The translations under genes were made by a program, and so were the position numbers. From Siphonodentalium dalli (lineage: Eukaryota > Mollusca > Scaphopoda > Gadilida > Siphonodentaliidae): a DNA stretch of 64,000 bases. The notes below the pieces were generated by a model that did not search any database, was not told the origin of the DNA, and saw nothing but the letters and a program-made list of their open reading frames with translations. Positions 1 through 11,730 of this stretch are shown here, in pieces. The stretch spans positions 137,643,990 through 137,707,989 of the forward strand of contig CP136067.1 in NCBI GenBank assembly GCA_032622095.1, read 5' to 3'. How positions within the stretch are numbered: position 1 is the first letter of the stretch; each line of letters starts with the position of its first letter.

Positions 1-1034
1 GAAAGTCAAATTCGATTCGAATTCGAGTCGAAATTGCCAACTCGAAATTTCGAATATACTATGACGGAAAAGTAGGCTGTTTCAGGACAAGTACACATGT
101 CAATCTTAGCTGTTTGTGGCATTTAATTCCAGAAAATTATGTATATATGCACATTATAATTCTTATTGTACATAGCCAACAATTAGCCACGATAGGACGA
201 CTAAATACGTCTGAATTATATAGCTTTAAAATGGTAGCAAAAGCTAGCAGATAGCCAATGGACCGACGACGCGGTAAATTATAATGGCTATGAGACTGGG
301 CTACCGATAGCGTTATCCATCGTCTATTCGATTCCGCGTTATGTAATATGGGTGAGAATGTAAACAACACACGTTCCTGGTGTCGAAAAGTGCATTTTGG
401 CACTGTTCTCTTTTGAAGTTGGCTTTCAGTTCGGAGTTTTCTTTTACAATGGACAAAATGTCGTCCATCATTCATGTTTATTTTAAACATGATAAAGCTG
501 CAGGCACGTGTGATGAATGCAACATGCATGGTGTATAAATCGCAAGCATCTGGGACAATGACCCATCTATGGAATCATCTGTTCAAGAAGCATCAACCAA
601 TACATGAAGACGCTACACTGCGACTGGTGTTGCGTCTTCAAGTTTATAACAACGGGTGTTTCCGAATGCCGATTTGCAATTTTGCATGTACATGCAAACT
701 GTAGAAATTTCATGTGATTTTAGTTTGATAATCCGTTTAGTGGTAATATATTAATCGTTGTGATGGCCGCATGGACGTTTTAATCTGCTTTGTTTTCTTG
801 ACAATTATAAATTGAAGTTAATAGTATATCAAACGACGGTTTATCGCCACATAAGTTCTGATGGAACTTCATGCATGTAGTTCATAGAACGTTTCACAAA
901 TAATCTAATCGTTGACAAAACATACCTAATTGAGAATGCAACACACAGATATGAATCGATTCGATATTCGATTCGATATTCGATTCAATTTCGTGAATTC
1001 GATTCGATCAAAATATCCAATTCGCAGGACCCTA
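1..1034 (+). mobile_element. Right part of a non-autonomous hAT element
   Basis: Both ends of this stretch are rich in the repeated word ATTCGATTCGA (positions 7-30 and 955-1010), and the right terminus reads ...CAGGACCCTA at 1025-1034, the reverse complement of the hAT-style end TAGGGTCCTG. A broken BED-type zinc finger lies inside (449-605), as expected for a hAT transposase. The left terminus is outside the window, so no target duplication can be checked. Apart from the finger I see no transposase, so this is a deletion derivative. The hAT assignment rests on the terminus and the BED finger together. Confidence 0.6.
449..605 (+). pseudogene. BED zinc-finger exon of a hAT transposase, frameshifted
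   Basis: From the ATG at 449 the frame reads a finger with the pair CDEC after FKHDKAAGT. A second frame, starting at about 529, gives SGTMTHLWNHLFKKH with the H-x4-H pair. CxxC plus HxxxxH in this spacing is the BED finger, a DNA-binding module of hAT transposases. The break is at 521-530, where CATG is present twice in tandem (aacatgcatg). A 4-bp duplication explains the frame change. No other transposase domain follows before the element ends at 1034. BED identity is fairly sure; loss of function is clear from the frameshift. Confidence 0.6.
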
Positions 1035-1587
1035 ATACGATCTCTATGGGTGTTAGCCAGATATGAGATTTATGGCATGATCTAGCATCTCCTGTATCCA
1101 TTATTAACACTTTCATATCATTTTCGCTTACAGGCAGCAGACACGATGATTCCACTCATCCAGACTATGTACCGTCACAAGAAATGGGGTACTCTAAAAT
1201 GAGCTTGACAACACCTGAGTCAAAGATTGGTCGTGAGAAGAGGCACCGAAAGAGGAACTCAGCCAAATTACTTATATACGACAAAGAAGAAGCTGCACAT
1301 GCTCTATTAGACCTGTCGTTTAATGAGACCCCTGCATCAACCTCATCTGACAACACAACAGTCTCGACAGATGACCAGCAAGTTGAAGGTGTGTTAACTG
1401 TATTATGCACAATACCTACTGATATATACTGGTATTCTAAAATCCCATCATTGTTTGCTAAATGTAACCCCATTTGAATAATTGTTATCACCATAGTTTG
1501 GATACTGAAATAAGTTTACGTACAAAATGACACAATAACATGTAATTTATTTATATGTGCACAATATGGACATACAAAACACATGTA

Positions 1588-2268
1588 CTGTGATTGGCTT
1601 TAATTTCGTGGGCCTCAATTTTCGTGGTTTCTTATAAAAAGGCTATTTCGTTGGGACGTGTATTCGTGGATCAGGTATCATATTTTTGCACATCAACAGG
1701 TCCTACAATAGCAGGTTTATGACATATTTGAGTAGACATTATTGAGAAATCGAAACCCCCGGTATTCCGGTGCCGAAAGGACATCACGCAATCCGTGTAC
1801 TAAATAGCCATTGGCTTCATTTCACTCACTAATGAGGTAGTCATTTATTGTTTTATGTAACCTGCGCGTGGTCAAACCATTAGCCTTTATCAAGAATTCA
1901 ATTCATTGAGCATTGTTTATACAAAGCATTACAGCAGGGATCAGAGCATGTTGTATATAAATAGTTACGAATAGGCCATTACCAAATTAACAGTCATGTA
2001 TCTCACTTCATGGTTAAAATGTGGAAAAGTCGAAACTCGATCTGAATAAAATTAATTTCGTTTCATCTCGTCTTCCGCATATTTTTTGTTGACCCATTTT
2101 ACGACATGTCGAAAACAGACTTCATGCCCGATATTCATTTCGATCTCGTGTATTGAGATTTTCTCTGATTTACTGAGTCAATTATTTCGTTGGGTTTTGA
2201 TTTCGTGGTTGGGTCGAACCACGAAATCAACGAACAATGGACCCCCACGAATAAAAAGGATTTTACAG
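1588..2268. mobile_element. TA-flanked MITE with CAGTA/TACTG ends
   Basis: Flanked by TA on both sides (1586-1587 and 2269-2270). The outer sequences contain the inverted words TTTCGTGG (1609 onward) and CCACGAAA (2218 onward), and the right end reads ggattttacag. TA target duplication and this terminus point to a Tc1/mariner or pogo-derived MITE. It sits in the intron of the dead transposase. No coding capacity was seen. Confidence 0.5.
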
Positions 2269-2850
2269 TATAAGTTGAAAAATATGTTGATTAAAATACA
2301 TAAAGAACTTGATAATAGTTGATAACCAACCACAAAATGATACAACTATAGATAATAACATTAAGCTGACATATGAATTTATTATGTTTCAGGTGTCCAC
2401 GACTCTTATATTAGGAATATGGTGTCTCTCAAAAAAGACAAGGACAATTTACACAAGGAGATTCAACTTTTGTGATATGAGAGAGATCAGCTTAGAGCAG
2501 AAAACACCAAAATGAAGTTTGGTGTTAACACCATAACCAACGATGATGCCAAAACAACATTTTTCACTGGTCTGCCATCTTTTGGTGTATTCCTCTGGCT
2601 GGTGAAATTGTGTGATTCTGTTCTGCCAGCTTCAAACGTTATGACCAACCAGGAAGTTGTGATGGTTATTCTTATGAAGCTTACCAGCCATTGCAAATAA
2701 AGTCGCCTTTATGATAAACTGGCCTGACAAAGAGTCTACCCTGAGGCATCTTCCATCGGCTATGAAGAAGACCTATAAAAGATGCCGGTCAATAATAGGC
2801 TGCACAGAGGTGTTTATTGACTGGCCAGGAAATATGAGAGCTCGTGCCAC

Positions 2851-3294
2851 TACATGGTCAAACTATAAACATAATAACACTGTTAAATACCTTATATGTA
2901 TATCACCAACGGGGAGTATCTCACTACATGGTCGAATTATAAACATAATAACACTGTTAAATACCTTATATGTATATCACCAACGGGGAGTATCTCACCA
3001 CATGGTCAAATTATAAACATAATAACACTGTTAAATACCTTATATGTATATCACCAACGGGGAGTATCTCACTACATGGTCGAATTATAAACATAATAAC
3101 ACTGTTAAATACCTTATATGTATATCACCAACGGGGAGTATCTCACTACATGGTCGAATTATAAACATAATAACACTGTTAAATACCTTATATGTATATC
3201 ACCAACGGGGAGTATCTCACTACATGGTCGAATTATAAACATAATAACACTGTTAAATACCTTATATGCATATCACCAACAGGGAGTATCTCAT
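2851..3294 (+). repeat. Six tandem copies of a 74-bp segment of transposase coding sequence
   Basis: The word ataataacac recurs at 2871, 2945, 3019, 3093, 3167 and 3241, exactly 74 bp apart. Each unit encodes the peptide WSNYKHNNTVKYLICISPTG in a different frame because 74 is not a multiple of 3. Five extra units add 370 bp, shifting the downstream DDE domain by +1. Units are nearly identical: a few positions such as gtcaaa/gtcgaa and tgta/tgca differ, so the expansion is recent. Confidence 0.95.
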
Positions 3295-3825
3295 TCATCT
3301 CAAAGGCATTCGGAGGAAGAACCTCAGACAAGGTCATAACACAATGTTCTGGATTTTTGCAGAAACTTTCCCGAGGTGATCAAATACTAGCAGACCGTGG
3401 ATTTTATATTGAGGATGATTTAGCCGCACACGGTGCAGATTTGGTAATTCCTTACTTCACAAGAGGTAAAAAACAGTTGAGTCAAAAGGAAGTCGAACTT
3501 ACAAGAAGAATTGCAAATGTTCGGATACACGTTGAAAGGGCAATTGGCAGAATGAAAACGTTTAAAATAATGTCAAGCATTATGGGCCTCAATATGGTTC
3601 CCATTGTGATTCTATTGCCATAATTTGTGGTGCTATATCTAACATGCATAACAAACTTATTAAATAATACTATAAATGTATGCAGATTACCAACATACAT
3701 GGAATTAAATTTATTATTATATATCCAAACTGTGTGTGTTCGATACAGCTTGAGATTAGAATGCCATGTTCCTGTATTAAGAGATGCTCTTTATTATTCT
3801 CCAACCAAATACTAAATACTTTTTA

Positions 3826-4330
3826 GCTCACCTGAGACGAAGTCTCCGGTGGAGCTATAGTCATCACTCCTCGTCCGTCGTCCGTCAACAATTCTTTGAA
3901 CATCTTCTAAAGTTCCATTGGACCGAATTGGTTCATATTTGGTGTGGATGTTCCCTAGGTGACTCTCATTCAGATTTGTTCAAATGAGGTCACTGGGTCA
4001 AATAGTTGCGAAAGCAGGGCCACAACTCTATTCCTTCATAGTAATTCTTAGAACGACTTCTTTTCCAGAACCATAAGGCCTAATGGGTTCATATTTGGTG
4101 TGGATGTTCCCTAGGTGACTCACATCCAGAGTTGTTCAAATGAGGTCACCAGGTCGATTAGTTGAGAAACCAGGACCATAACTCATAGAAATTCTTATAA
4201 GATTTCTTCTCAATAAATATTGGGCCGATTTAGGTTATATTTCGTACAGAGGGACCTTGGTTGATTGGGGTTCAGATTTGTTCAAATGGGGTCACTGGGT
4301 CAAATAGGGGCAGAGCCAGGGACATCACTC
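3826..4330. repeat. Dispersed repeat headed by GAGACGAAGTCTC
   Basis: It starts with an inverted head (gctcacctgagacgaagtctccggtggagctat) and contains two diverged copies of a segment with 'ggttcatatttggtgtggatg' and 'gttcaaatgaggtcac' at about 3920-4010 and 4085-4150. Related blocks recur at 7624-7923 and 8636-8830. I remember this headed family from bivalve genomes. No protein is encoded. Confidence 0.6.
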
Positions 4331-4559
4331 TAAAAACAAAAAAATAACATTTTTGCATTTTGACCATTAATTTTTGTTTAGGACACATCACAGCCTCATA
4401 TTTCTTACCTAGATTTTTCTTAGCATGTTCTTCATCTGTATGGATTTTGGTATTGTTTATTTAACCCCTTCCATTCTTGTTTTGATATAGAATTCATCCA
4501 AGACAGGATTACTCAAACATTTTTCATCTGATCAACACCAAATTTGGTATATGAATTTT

Positions 4560-5620
4560 TGACACTTATATACAGATCAAGTTAAAATATGGGTTTGATC
4601 CGATATATTTTAACAGTTATGGCCATAATTCCCCAAAAAATAATAAAAAATTCAGGAACTCCTTTGGCGCAGGCTACAGGTCGTAGCTTTGATCGGAACA
4701 TCATGAAATTTGTCATGGATGTTAACAATGACATGTAGATGAACGAGTGATTTTGGGGTCGTTCGGCCAAAAAAGGTCGTTGTGTTGGTCGGAAGTTTAT
4801 GAAATTTGTCATGGATGTTAACACTGACATGTAGATGGGAACGAGTGATATTGGGGTCATTCGGTCAAAAAACATGGCCGCCAGCAGCCATCTTGGATTT
4901 TACTCTTTGCATGACTAAATCCTTTGGTGCGGGCTACAGGTCGTAGCTTTGGACAAATGGTCATGAAATTTGTCATGAATTATAACAATGACATGTAGAT
5001 GGGAACGAGTCGTTTTGGGGTCATTCGGTCAAAAAACATGGCCACCAGCATTTTACTCTTTGCATGACTAAATCCTTTGGCGTGGGCTACAGGTCATACC
5101 TTTGGTCTGATCTTTATTAAATTTGTCATGGATGTTAACACTGACATGTAGATGGGAAAGAGTGATTTTGGAGTCGTTCGGCCAAAAAACATGGCCGCCA
5201 GCAGCCATCTTGGATTTTACTCTTTGCATGACTAAATCCTTTGGCGTGGGCTACAGGTTGTACCTTTGGTCTAATCTTTATGAAATTTGTCATGAATGTT
5301 GACATTAACATGTAGATGGGAACGAATCATTGTGGGGTCAATCAGCCAAAAAACATGGCTGCCAGCGGCCATCGTGGATTTCAAAATTCAATCCATTGGC
5401 GCGGTCTACAGGTCGTACTGTTCGTCTGATCATTAGAAATTTGTAGGTCGTAGCTTTGGTCAGATCTTCATAAAATTTGTCATGGATGTTAACAAATATA
5501 CGTAGATGGGAACGAGTCCTTTTGGGGTCAATTGGCCAAAAAAAATGGCCACCAGCAGCCATCTTGTATTTTACTCTTTGCATCACTAAATCCTTTGGCG
5601 CAGGTTAGACATTTCAATTA
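4560..5620. repeat. Imperfect tandem array, unit about 155 bp
   Basis: The words 'ggctacaggt', 'aaatttgtcatg' and 'acatgtagatg' recur in order at about 4670, 4925, 5085, 5243 and 5398, each followed by 'catggccgccagcagccatcttgga' or a variant. Units are diverged and of uneven length. Open frames through it on the - strand are by-products of the repeat. Confidence 0.7.
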
Positions 5621-5773
5621 GCACCTTTCCTATTCCTCCATTTACTGTCAACCATTAAATTATTCCCCTACCTAAGTTGAGCTACAGTGTCATTGACACT
5701 TTCATTTACATTATCACTCAGTGGTCATTAAAATCAGATTAATTTCATTTTCTCCAAGAGTGTCTGGCATTTT
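5621..5773. other. Short unique stretch, nothing recognised
   Basis: No ORF, repeat or splice signal that I can support lies between the tandem array and the next hairpin repeat. Confidence 0.5.
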
Positions 5774-7200
5774 TAGAATGAGGTTCCCAGAGGGTGAATT
5801 CATGTTGCTCCACACAGCAGGCTAGCATAACCAAATACACCCTCTGAGAACCTTATTCTGCTTAGGCCCAGGCCTGGAAATCTCAAGGCGGGCTGGCGGG
5901 CTGCCCGCCTACAGCCCGCCTAGAATTTTCCAAGGCAGGCTTTTTATAGCCCGCCTCGTCTACGATAGGACATTTATTATTTAGTTATTTTATTGTGTTT
6001 AATGAGTAAAATACTGCATCAAAATCGTAATTATATTGTACAGTGTGGGGACTGTGCGCATGCGTGACTTGACGGTAATGTCAAATGGGAATTATAGCGG
6101 AATCAGTAAATTCCGGAACGAACTGTTTCGTAAATCTGATCTTTTGATCGATTCTCACACATTTTATGATCAAAATAAATAATTTCTCTTCATAAGATTG
6201 AGCTTACAATATATTTCACTGGATAAAATGACACATGTTTGTGGATAGTGAGAACCAAATGTCACTATCCCAATTAAGTTCAACCTTTCGTTCCGTTTCC
6301 GGTTCCTATCAGTGAAAATTGTATTTAGCTTGCAGCCGTATTTTATCGCTTCGATTGACAATATTTTAATATAATTAGCTAAATGTATCCACGTATTCTA
6401 GTTTACACTGTTATTCAATTATTAAAGTTCAGAAACTATTTGCTATGTCCCCAATTGCAAACACCCAGTAAATCTATAGATAGCGACTTGACCGCTGCAA
6501 GCAGCAGTCTGCGATCGACAATGGAATATGGATTACTTTGAGAGAAAAATCAGTCAATATTCAAGTGCAAATATACTGGATTTAATATTGTTCTTGATTG
6601 TGTATTTTACGTAAAATTACACTTTCATGGAGAATGCTTTTAATGTGGACAAACTCACCCAATTCCGTTGCATGGGTTGGACACCGACTGACAAATTGTT
6701 GAGTACAAATACTCTTACATTTTGTTTCTTGTACGTAACATATAGATTATCACAACATATAAAACCATTTTATTACCATAATTACTGTGGGGGATTTTGA
6801 CATTCACAACTCATTCACTTTGTTTCCACATGAAGAAAATTAATTTAAATGGAGTTATACAACATCAAAAATAGACAAACTAACGGCAGTAGTAACTCAG
6901 ATAAAATAAATCATAACTTTAAAAGTTGAGGAGGGCTATAGCCCTCCTAGGCATATCTAGGAGGGCTATTAATAGCCCTCCTTGATTTTCTAGATCGCCA
7001 GCCCTGTAGGCCTCATCTTCTGGGAAGTATCTGTAGTATCAAATTTACATTGTTAGTTAAATTTCCCTTCTAGGAAGTTTCTGTATCCCTTAATTTGCAG
7101 AAGATAAAATTCATGATTGAGGTGCCCAATGGGTGAACATCACCAATTTCAACTGGGGAACTTCAATCTTATTCTAGGTCTTCCATAGCAGTTGAGGGCC
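5774..7200. repeat. Hairpin-headed dispersed repeat ('AGGGTGAATT' family), split by a hAT element
   Basis: Left part 5774-5868 is a hairpin whose arms carry gaggttcccagagggtga and its complement caccctctgagaacctta. The family continues at 7007 with 'ggcctcatcttctgggaagt', which in intact copies (7455, 35247) follows the hairpin directly. The gap between is the hAT element at 5869-7006. Other family copies: 7205-7620, 31572-31935, 35150-35560 and 63720-64000, with a lone arm at 20320-20368. Confidence 0.7.
5869..7006. mobile_element. Non-autonomous hAT element, 1138 bp
   Basis: The left end CAGGCCTGGAAATC and the right end GATCGCCAGCCCTG-type terminus form an inverted pair in hAT style. Sub-terminal inverted words GGGCTGGCGGGC / GCCCGCC on the left and GGAGGGCTAT / ATAGCCCTCC on the right support it. 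It interrupts a known repeat at its TTAGGCC site. Left flank cttaggcc and right flank taggcctc look like an 8-bp duplication that has lost two bases. No transposase reading frame was seen inside. Confidence 0.6.
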
Positions 7201-7204
7201 TTAT

Positions 7205-7620
7205 CAGAATGAGGTCCACAGAGGGTGAATTTAGTGATACTAGCCCGCTGTGCAGGATAGCGTCACTAAATTCACCCTCTGGGGAACTCATTCTGCGAAT
7301 AACAGACAGACTATCTCAAGGCTTGATTGTATAATACAATGTGTTGCTTGAGGCCAGACATGCACAATGTAGGAACAGACATGCTTTTAGTAATGCTATC
7401 CCACACAGCGGGCTAGCATCACCAAATTCACCATTTGGAGACCTCATTCTGCTTAGGCCTCATCTTCTGGGAAGTATCTATAGTATCAAATTTACATTGT
7501 TGTTAGTTAAATTTCCCTTCTAGGAAGTTTCTATATTCCCTAATTTGCAGAAGATAAAATTCATAAATGAGGTGCCCAATGGGTGAATATCACCAACTTC
7601 AACTGGGGAACTTAATTTTT
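7205..7620. repeat. Two further copies of the hairpin-headed 'AGGGTGAATT' family
   Basis: A complete hairpin lies at 7205-7299 (arms with agagggtgaatttagtga and its complement), and a right arm at 7391-7458 leads into the 'cctcatcttctgggaagtat' body ending 'aactggggaactt' near 7612. The sequence between 7300 and 7390 is diverged family sequence. Confidence 0.65.
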
Positions 7621-7623
7621 ATC

Positions 7624-9000
7624 CTCATCAGATTTGTGAAAATGGGATCGCAAAGTCAAATAAGGGCAGAGCAAGAGACTTGACTATTTCACTACATAGT
7701 AATTCTTAAAATATGTTTGCAAGAACTAGTTGGCTGATATAGAATGGAATGTTCTTCCTTGACTGCAATTCAGATTTTTTTAATGGGGTCACCTGGTCAA
7801 ATAGGGGCCAAGCGAAGGACAGTTTCCCTCTTAATATGCTTCCTTCACAAGGACCATCAGGTCTATTTGACTGATATTTATGATATGTATGAAGGGCTCT
7901 TTGGTGTCTGGGATTCAAATTTATTATGCCCCCGATCTCCGATGGAGATTTGGGGGTATATAGTGGAGCCTTCCGTCCGTCCGTCCGTCCGTCCGTCCGT
8001 ACGAACGTTTCAACTCATAACTTTGGTTTCGCTAACTCAATTCAGTTGATCTTTGGTATGCTAATAGACCAGCCGGTGGGACAAGATTTCCCCATAACTG
8101 CGGTTTCGTCTGCCCATTTTTTCCAGAGTTACGCCCCTTTTTGGACTTAGAAAATTCACTTTTCTGTGGCATACGAACGTTTCAACTCATAACTTTGGTT
8201 TCGCTAACTCAATTCAGTTGATCTTTGGTATGCTAATAGACCAGCCGGGGGGACAAGATTTCCTCATAGCCGTAGTTTCGTCCACCCATTTTTTCCAGAG
8301 TTACGCCCTTTTTGGACTTAGAAAATTCAGGTTTTTTTGGTTTCCAGATGATAACTTGATTTTGGATTGTTTATTTTCAAAACCCGTTATTACCAATATC
8401 GCAATACAGGTCAAGGTAAAATTTCGGTTCAATCGGATAATTTTTGTGAGAGTTATGACCCTTTTTCGACTTAAAAAATTCATTTTTTTTAAAAAGAAAA
8501 TTCAGTTTTCCTTCTATTTTTGTGGCACCAGACCAAATTTGAAGCTAATATAGAACAACATGTGGCATTTTTATAGCGCTTAACCAGAAAGTTTCTCTGA
8601 TTGTACAGTCGGGGGCGTTACCTCCGCCCAGCGGTGCACTTGTTCAGATGGGGGTCACCAGGTTAAATAGGGTGGGACCAGGGACATAACTATATGTCTC
8701 TATAGTAATTCTTAAAATGTCTTCTCAAGAGAGTTTGGACTATTTAGCTTACATATAGTATGGAGGAATCGGAAGGATCCTTTAGTGACTGAGCTTCAGA
8801 TTTGTTAAAATGAGGTCAACCTGTCAAGAAATGACAGGCTATGGGGAGTTAACACTTTTGTGTCTAATAAAATCATCGAAATACCAAATTCATTAAAACA
8901 TCTTGGAACCACCTGACTGATTGGTCTGACATACATGTATTGTGTTTTGGGTCCATGGATAATTGGGCTTCAAACATGTTTAAATGGTTTTAGAAAAAGG
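7624..9000. repeat. Dispersed repeat interrupted by a GCCCCCGA / GGGGGTATA element
   Basis: The outer parts (7624-7923 and 8636-9000) are diverged copies of the family at 3.9 kb ('ggtcacctggtcaaataggg', 'ttcagatttgtt'). The inner part (7924-8635) runs from 'atgcccccgatctcc' to 'gtcgggggcgttacctccgcc'. Inside, a segment of about 172 bp is tandemly duplicated (words acgaacgtttcaactc at 8000 and 8172). No coding sequence is recognised. Confidence 0.6.
7971..8000. repeat. (CCGT)n microsatellite
   Basis: About seven uninterrupted CCGT units at the 5' side of the 7924-8635 element. Confidence 0.95.
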
Positions 9001-9658
9001 CGCTTGTGAGATTGGAAATTTCCAACAATTGAGAAAGTTTGAGGTGTCGGTTGTGAAATTCCAACCTAAGACTTGGGAGTCTGGATCCCGGTCGGGAGTG
9101 GACTTGTTGATCTGGAGGACGGGGGTGATCAGTAGTGTACAGTTGGCAATTTCAAGGTGGATTTTTACCAAGCTACATACTTGAAGTCTCTCTAGCCACA
9201 TATCCTGTTTAAATCTACTTCTTTTAAAGTGGTTATGAAAAGTGCTGACTGTTTTGGTCTCCAGAGTCCCAGTCTTATCAGTCTTTGCAGTCTGGTGAGC
9301 GACCCCACAGTCATTGACTGTCTTGTTATTTTACTTATATAAACATAGCTATACTATACTAGGATATATTCATAACTGTGTGTGTGATACAGCATATTAC
9401 AATTCCGTTTTCCTACACAAAATAGACGCTCTTTAGTATTGTGTAACAAAATACTAAATGCTCTTTATTCACTCTTTATTCTACTTCCATAACCATAGCT
9501 AAGTACCAGATTTTATTACATTTATATGATAAACGCTCTTCATTATTCATGTATGTATCCCAATATATCCATGAAGTGCAAGCGTTTTATCATAACTTTG
9601 ACCAGGGAACATGATCAATATATGGTAATTACATTGAAAATGGTATTCCAATCTCAGT
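9001..9658. other. No gene seen; low-complexity and diverged repeat
   Basis: The 'gttggaaatttcc'-type words at 9010-9070 recur at 58965-59180 and in inverted form, so part is dispersed repeat. At 9330-9570 there are short duplications of 'actaaatgctctttatt' type. No supported exon. Confidence 0.5.
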
Positions 9659-10537
9659 TCATTTTGCACATTGAGGACAGAACCATTTCTTTCTAGGTTT
9701 ACGTTTCACTGACATACAAGGCCAGTGAAACCACACTGTTGGGCAATCCTCGTTACTGCATTGGATAATTTTACCACTTTTAGCCTGTTCGCACAAGCAT
9801 ATTTTGTCCTTTGTGATATCAACATCTTTACTTTCTGGTGCTGATCTACTCAATTTGTTCGTGATCAGCTCAGGGAGAACGTATTTAAGAAATATGTCCT
9901 CACACTTGGCAACAACGTTATAACAGAATCCATCGTTCCTCGGAATGGTGTTCACTGTGAACTCTTTTGTTGTCCATACAACAAAATTGCACAGAGACAA
10001 GTCACATGCAAACATCTGCATTTGAACTTGCGTATAATAGCGATGCGTCTGTTTGAGTCGTAAGCTCTCATCAAGGCAGAAATTTGGATCTTCAGCCGCA
10101 CTTTTCAACATATTGTCGCGATGTTTGATCGGGCATTTTATTTCCAGGACACCTCTACCGCAACACTCACAGTTAATAACACCATCTGGAGAGCATCCAA
10201 TGAATCATCTATCAAGTGGCGCTCTCAATCCAGCCAGGCGACATGTAAACTTATTATGATTACTAGTCATATATGATATCTAACATTTTCTTGTGACATT
10301 TTCAATGTCAACACCCCATGATACAGCTGCATTGTTCTTCAGGTCATATGTTTGATAACCCATTATCCTTTTAACCAAATAACATGGGTCAGTACTTGGT
10401 TTTAGAGTGTAAACATCATGGGATTTTGAAGCTGTAATGCGACCCACTCTATGCTCATACCATCTCTCACATATTGCTTGAGTCCTAGTCTGTAGTTCCA
10501 AATCATCAAGCTGTGGTTTGGTGAGAGACGCTGTATA

Positions 10538-11730
10538 TAGGGTTTAATATATTCCCGGATTTTGCGGAACCGGGAACGGGACTGAAAACGTCATCAGAAC
10601 CGGGAACCGGGTAATTTACAGACCAACATGAATGACTGACAACTGAATATTTCGTGGTTTAAAGACACAGAAACACAAGTAGACTTATTTTCAGGTACAT
10701 ACATCAAAATAAACAAATAAAAGCATACCATCTTCCAAAGTATATAACATGATATCAATAGTCTGTATAAGGTTTGCGTTGGAGTGGCTTAACATAACAA
10801 ATGCGCGTGTGTATCGGGTTGGGATAGTACAACATTTGCAAGCAGGTATCCCGTTTGTTTTCATCCGGCATTTTCTGGGATCCACCACCCAAATCCTGCA
10901 CAACAAAAGAATTGTGTTCCGAATTGTTTACACCCACAACCCACATTTCACTAATTTTGGTCTACAGTTCTGATGCGGCAACGTTTCAGTCTTCACTTCT
11001 GGTCCAGTGGCCATTTTACTATGGAAATATCATGGACCGATCGCAAATGCTTTGACAGCCCCCCTGTGGAGCCTGCGGTAACACTCAGGAGCTTCATGCA
11101 CTTTTTGCACCGTGCTTTGTCTGGATGCACTTTCTCAAAGTACTCCCATACCGGCGATAGATTTTGCCTACTCGCCATTCGGTCAAAATTCGGTGGTAAA
11201 CTTGGTCTGTTATATAATCACAGCCGATTTGCAGGTGAGCACACAATAATTCTGAATTTCTGATAAATCTGACGTCATGCACTTCACAGCCTTTGGCACG
11301 TGAATTACGTCATTCTTATTTATATATAGACAATAAAATCGCTCAATGTGCCTCACGTTAGTCACGTATACACATTGTGGCATTACACAACCATGTTCAT
11401 CCCGTGACTGTGAGTCTCGTGACCAACGAGTCTGCGACTGGGACACCACGTATCACGAGTGAGTGACTCGTGAGTGACGCGACTGCATGCAGCATGCGTC
11501 GATGCCAATCATGACCCTTTAAATTGTTGACCTTGCTTCCGTGAGGGCAGACATTAATATTCACGGTTTGTTCTATGAAAAGAAATCATATATTGGCTCT
11601 AATATCGAACGTATTACACTAATTATATAGGGGCTTTGATTACCGGTTCTGCTAATTTAATTTCCCGGGAATCGGGACCGACTGCCGGAACCGGGAACCC
11701 GGGAATTCCCGGTCCCGGGATTAAACCCTA
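10538..11730 (-). mobile_element. hAT element of 1193 bp with perfect 8-bp target duplication
   Basis: Termini are TAGGGTTTAAT... at 10538 and ...ATTAAACCCTA at 11730, with sub-terminal GGAACCGGGA / TCCCGG words at both ends. The 8-bp GCTGTATA stands on both sides (10530-10537 and 11731-11738). 8-bp duplications and this terminus are typical of hAT. It carries one BED-finger exon (10993-11178, - strand) and no catalytic domain. Removing the element and one duplication joins the YqaJ reading frames on either side in phase. Confidence 0.9.
10993..11178 (-). CDS. BED zinc-finger exon of hAT transposase (remnant)
   Basis: An open frame of 61 codons from ATG, beginning MASRQNLSPVWEYFEKV, with CKKC at about residues 29-32 and HLRSVH at about residues 44-49: the CxxC...HxxxxH of a BED finger, with the aromatic W-x-Y-F before it. 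In hAT proteins this finger binds the element ends. A gtccatgatatttccatag-like boundary near 11040 suggests a splice donor or loss of the rest. The dimerisation and RNase-H-like domains are absent from the element, so it can encode at most a finger-only peptide. It is undamaged within its own length. Confidence 0.6.
   Translation of the reverse strand: MASRQNLSPVWEYFEKVHPDKARCKKCMKLLSVTAGSTGGLSKHLRSVHDISIVKWPLDQK

Larger units (their letters stand above)
1134..3663 (+). pseudogene. Decayed DDE_Tnp_4 (Harbinger/ISL2EU-type) transposase
   Basis: Exon 1 (1134-1388) follows a cttacag acceptor and joins in phase to exon 2 (from 2393, after tttcag), giving a glycine at the junction. Exon 2 begins with a short heptad stretch (LKKDKDNLHKEIQLL), has an in-frame TGA, then the segment FGVNTITNDDAKTTFFTGLP typical of these proteins. 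The helix-turn-helix part after 2695 is missing and the frame shifts. The DDE domain follows: SIIGCTEVFI at about 2790, where the first catalytic Asp has become Gly (GGC), LADRGF at about 3390 (second Asp) and RIHVERAIGRMK at about 3525 (Glu). Six 74-bp repeats (2851-3294) interrupt it. Another frameshift near 3600 leads to the true tail, ending at TAA 3663. The usual protein has about 400 residues or more. A THAP domain, often N-terminal in this family, is not seen. Clearly dead. Confidence 0.8.

Noticed and set aside
1165-1494. 109-codon frame on the - strand
   Set aside because: Antisense shadow of transposase exon 1, whose + strand splice phase fits exon 2.
2896-3238. Series of overlapping 64-codon open frames
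   Set aside because: They are the 74-bp tandem units read through in successive frames, not genes.
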